This document shows, piece by piece, positions 63,229 to 64,000 of a stretch of DNA of 64,000 nucleotides. The stretch is from Acidobacteriota bacterium (lineage in GTDB: Bacteria > Acidobacteriota > Blastocatellia > RBC074): positions 1 to 64,000 of the forward strand of contig JACPYM010000125.1 in the NCBI GenBank assembly GCA_016196035.1, written 5' to 3'. The first letter of the stretch is position 1; every line of letters starts with the position of its first letter. A model generated the notes under the pieces. The model was not told the origin of the DNA and made no database searches. It saw only the letters and a list, made by a program, of their open reading frames with translations. Position numbers and translations under genes: made by a program.

Positions 63229-64000
63229 TCAGGTTTTGGAACAGCCTTCGGTGAGTTTGCGAAAGTGATAACCCAGCGCGGCCAGCCTGACCGCTTCGGC
63301 GAATTTGGCGCGGTGGGCGATAAACGCCTGGCGCAGGTACCGCCAAAACGCACCGCGCGCCGGGTCGCGCACACCCAGCGCCAGTACCACGCGCGCGAGG
63401 GTCACGACATCGCTGAGGAAGCCGGTGCGGCGTGGCTCCTTTGATCCCACGGTGACGCGCGCCAGGCTATCGAGCGCGCGTTGATAGTATTCGCCTGGGC
63501 TGTAGATGGTGCGCAGAATGGTCTGGTAGCCAGCGAGCAACCGCGTCGCCTCCATCTTGGGGATGAAGTTCAATGTGCCGTCGGTGTTGTTGCCCGTGCT
63601 TTCCATCAGCAAGCGCCCTTCGCGTTCGAGCCGCCGCCAGAGTTGCGTCTGCGGCAACGCTGTGAGCAAGCCAACCATGGCCAGCGGGATGGCGCTGGCG
63701 CGAATGAATTCGATCTGCCGCGCGAAAATGTCGGGCGGATCGTTGTCGAAACCGACGATGAACCCCGCCATCACTTCCATGCCGTAACGCTGAATCTTTT
63801 GCACCGAAGCCAGCAAGTCACCGCGCGTGTTCTGTCCCTTTTGCGCTTCGATCAAACTGGCTTCCACCGGCGTCTCGATGCCGAGGAAGACGCGCCGGAA
63901 CCCCGCGCGCTGCATCCCCGCCAGCAATTCGTCATCATCCGCCAAATTCACGCTGGCTTCGGTGATGAAGGAAAACGGCTGGCCGTGCTGCGTTGACCAC
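63229..64000 (-). CDS. Radical SAM protein (B12-binding/DUF4070-type), 5' end outside the window
   Basis: This is the C-terminal 257 residues of a larger protein whose N-terminus, including the CxxxCxxC cluster, lies past base 64000. The visible part has the end of the radical SAM barrel: SFITEASVNLADDDELLAGM, then 'RRVFLGIETPVEASL', 'VMAGFIVGFDNDPPDIF' and 'LLTALPQTQLWRRLEREGRLL'. A helical C-terminal region (TILRTIYSPGEYYQRAL) is typical of the DUF4070 group. These enzymes usually also carry a B12-binding domain. The substrate is unknown. The internal GTG at 63951 is not the real start, since coding similarity continues to the window edge. Confidence 0.88.
   Translation of the reverse strand, partial: WSTQHGQPFSFITEASVNLADDDELLAGMQRAGFRRVFLGIETPVEASLIEAQKGQNTRGDLLASVQKIQRYGMEVMAGFIVGFDNDPPDIFARQIEFIRASAIPLAMVGLLTALPQTQLWRRLEREGRLLMESTGNNTDGTLNFIPKMEATRLLAGYQTILRTIYSPGEYYQRALDSLARVTVGSKEPRRTGFLSDVVTLARVVLALGVRDPARGAFWRYLRQAFIAHRAKFAEAVRLAALGYHFRKLTEGCSKT

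Overview
The window looks like a chromosomal segment from an acidobacterium, most likely class Blastocatellia or a close relative. This is inferred from family content, not from a marker gene. The evidence is two very large Oar-like TonB-dependent receptors with N-terminal carboxypeptidase-regulatory domains, three secreted proteins with the 'Solibacter-type' (TIGR03437-like) C-terminal domain, Ser/Thr kinases fused to FGE or WD40 domains, an ECF sigma/kinase operon, BACON repeats and a generally high-GC coding style. No rRNA, tRNA, CRISPR array, integrase or transposase was seen.

Layout. 0.2-6.7 kb (minus strand): an AT-rich orphan small gene, a kinase-FGE fusion, a TPR protein, a 1.4-kb gene-poor gap and a carboxypeptidase-regulatory/TPR protein. 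7-10.4 kb (minus): first TonB-dependent receptor. 11.3-16.7 kb (plus): orphan NtrB-like histidine kinase, MaoC dehydratase, acyl-CoA carboxylase carboxyltransferase, SixA and inorganic pyrophosphatase. 16.7-21.5 kb (minus): two secreted TIGR03437-type proteins. 21.8-25.4 kb (plus): ECF sigma factor overlapping a WD40 kinase. 25.5-26.5 kb (minus): sugar epimerase/reductase. 26.8-29.6 kb (plus): MalT/LuxR regulator broken by an in-frame TAG. 30.1-34.8 kb (plus): second receptor plus a secreted esterase. 35.1-39.0 kb (plus): ECF sigma, anti-sigma, Spy/CpxP-like protein and a nucleotidyltransferase. 39.0-40.4 kb (minus): NtrC-type regulator. 40.6-46.3 kb: WaaF-like heptosyltransferase, an AAA ATPase with a heptapeptide-repeat tail (minus), LolA, a HAD phosphatase and a J-domain protein. 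46.6-55 kb (plus): serine hydrolase, AF2212-like antitoxin, AT-rich PD-(D/E)XK nuclease, amino-acid permease, sodium:solute symporter and NagZ-type GH3. 55.1-59.1 kb (minus): SPOR protein and a six-BACON-repeat secreted protein. 59.6-62.1 kb (plus): divergent sigma factor and double zinc-finger anti-sigma factor. 62.1-64 kb (minus): rpoZ with three small proteins, then a truncated radical SAM enzyme.

Working themes: envelope homeostasis (LolA, WaaF, two TonB-dependent receptors, Spy-like chaperone, three sigma-factor modules), kinase signalling, and a probable muropeptide-salvage group (serine hydrolase, symporter, NagZ-type hydrolase).

The most unusual signal is not a gene. At least a dozen long, often nested, imperfect palindromes of 80-220 bp are spread through the window. 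Several fall into multi-copy families with conserved asymmetric interiors (A at 25402, 40454, 46278; B at 6774, 46410; C at 10772, 59286; D at 38374, 43948). Many begin within about 17 nt of a stop codon. Three palindromic or repeat segments sit in frame inside conserved genes: a nucleotidyltransferase, lolA, and the activation loop of the WD40 kinase. Arm differences between the two B copies are compensatory, so the paired structure is preserved. This looks like an active or recently active palindromic element system comparable in principle to REP/MITE or Rickettsia palindromic elements. Its mobiliser is not in this window.
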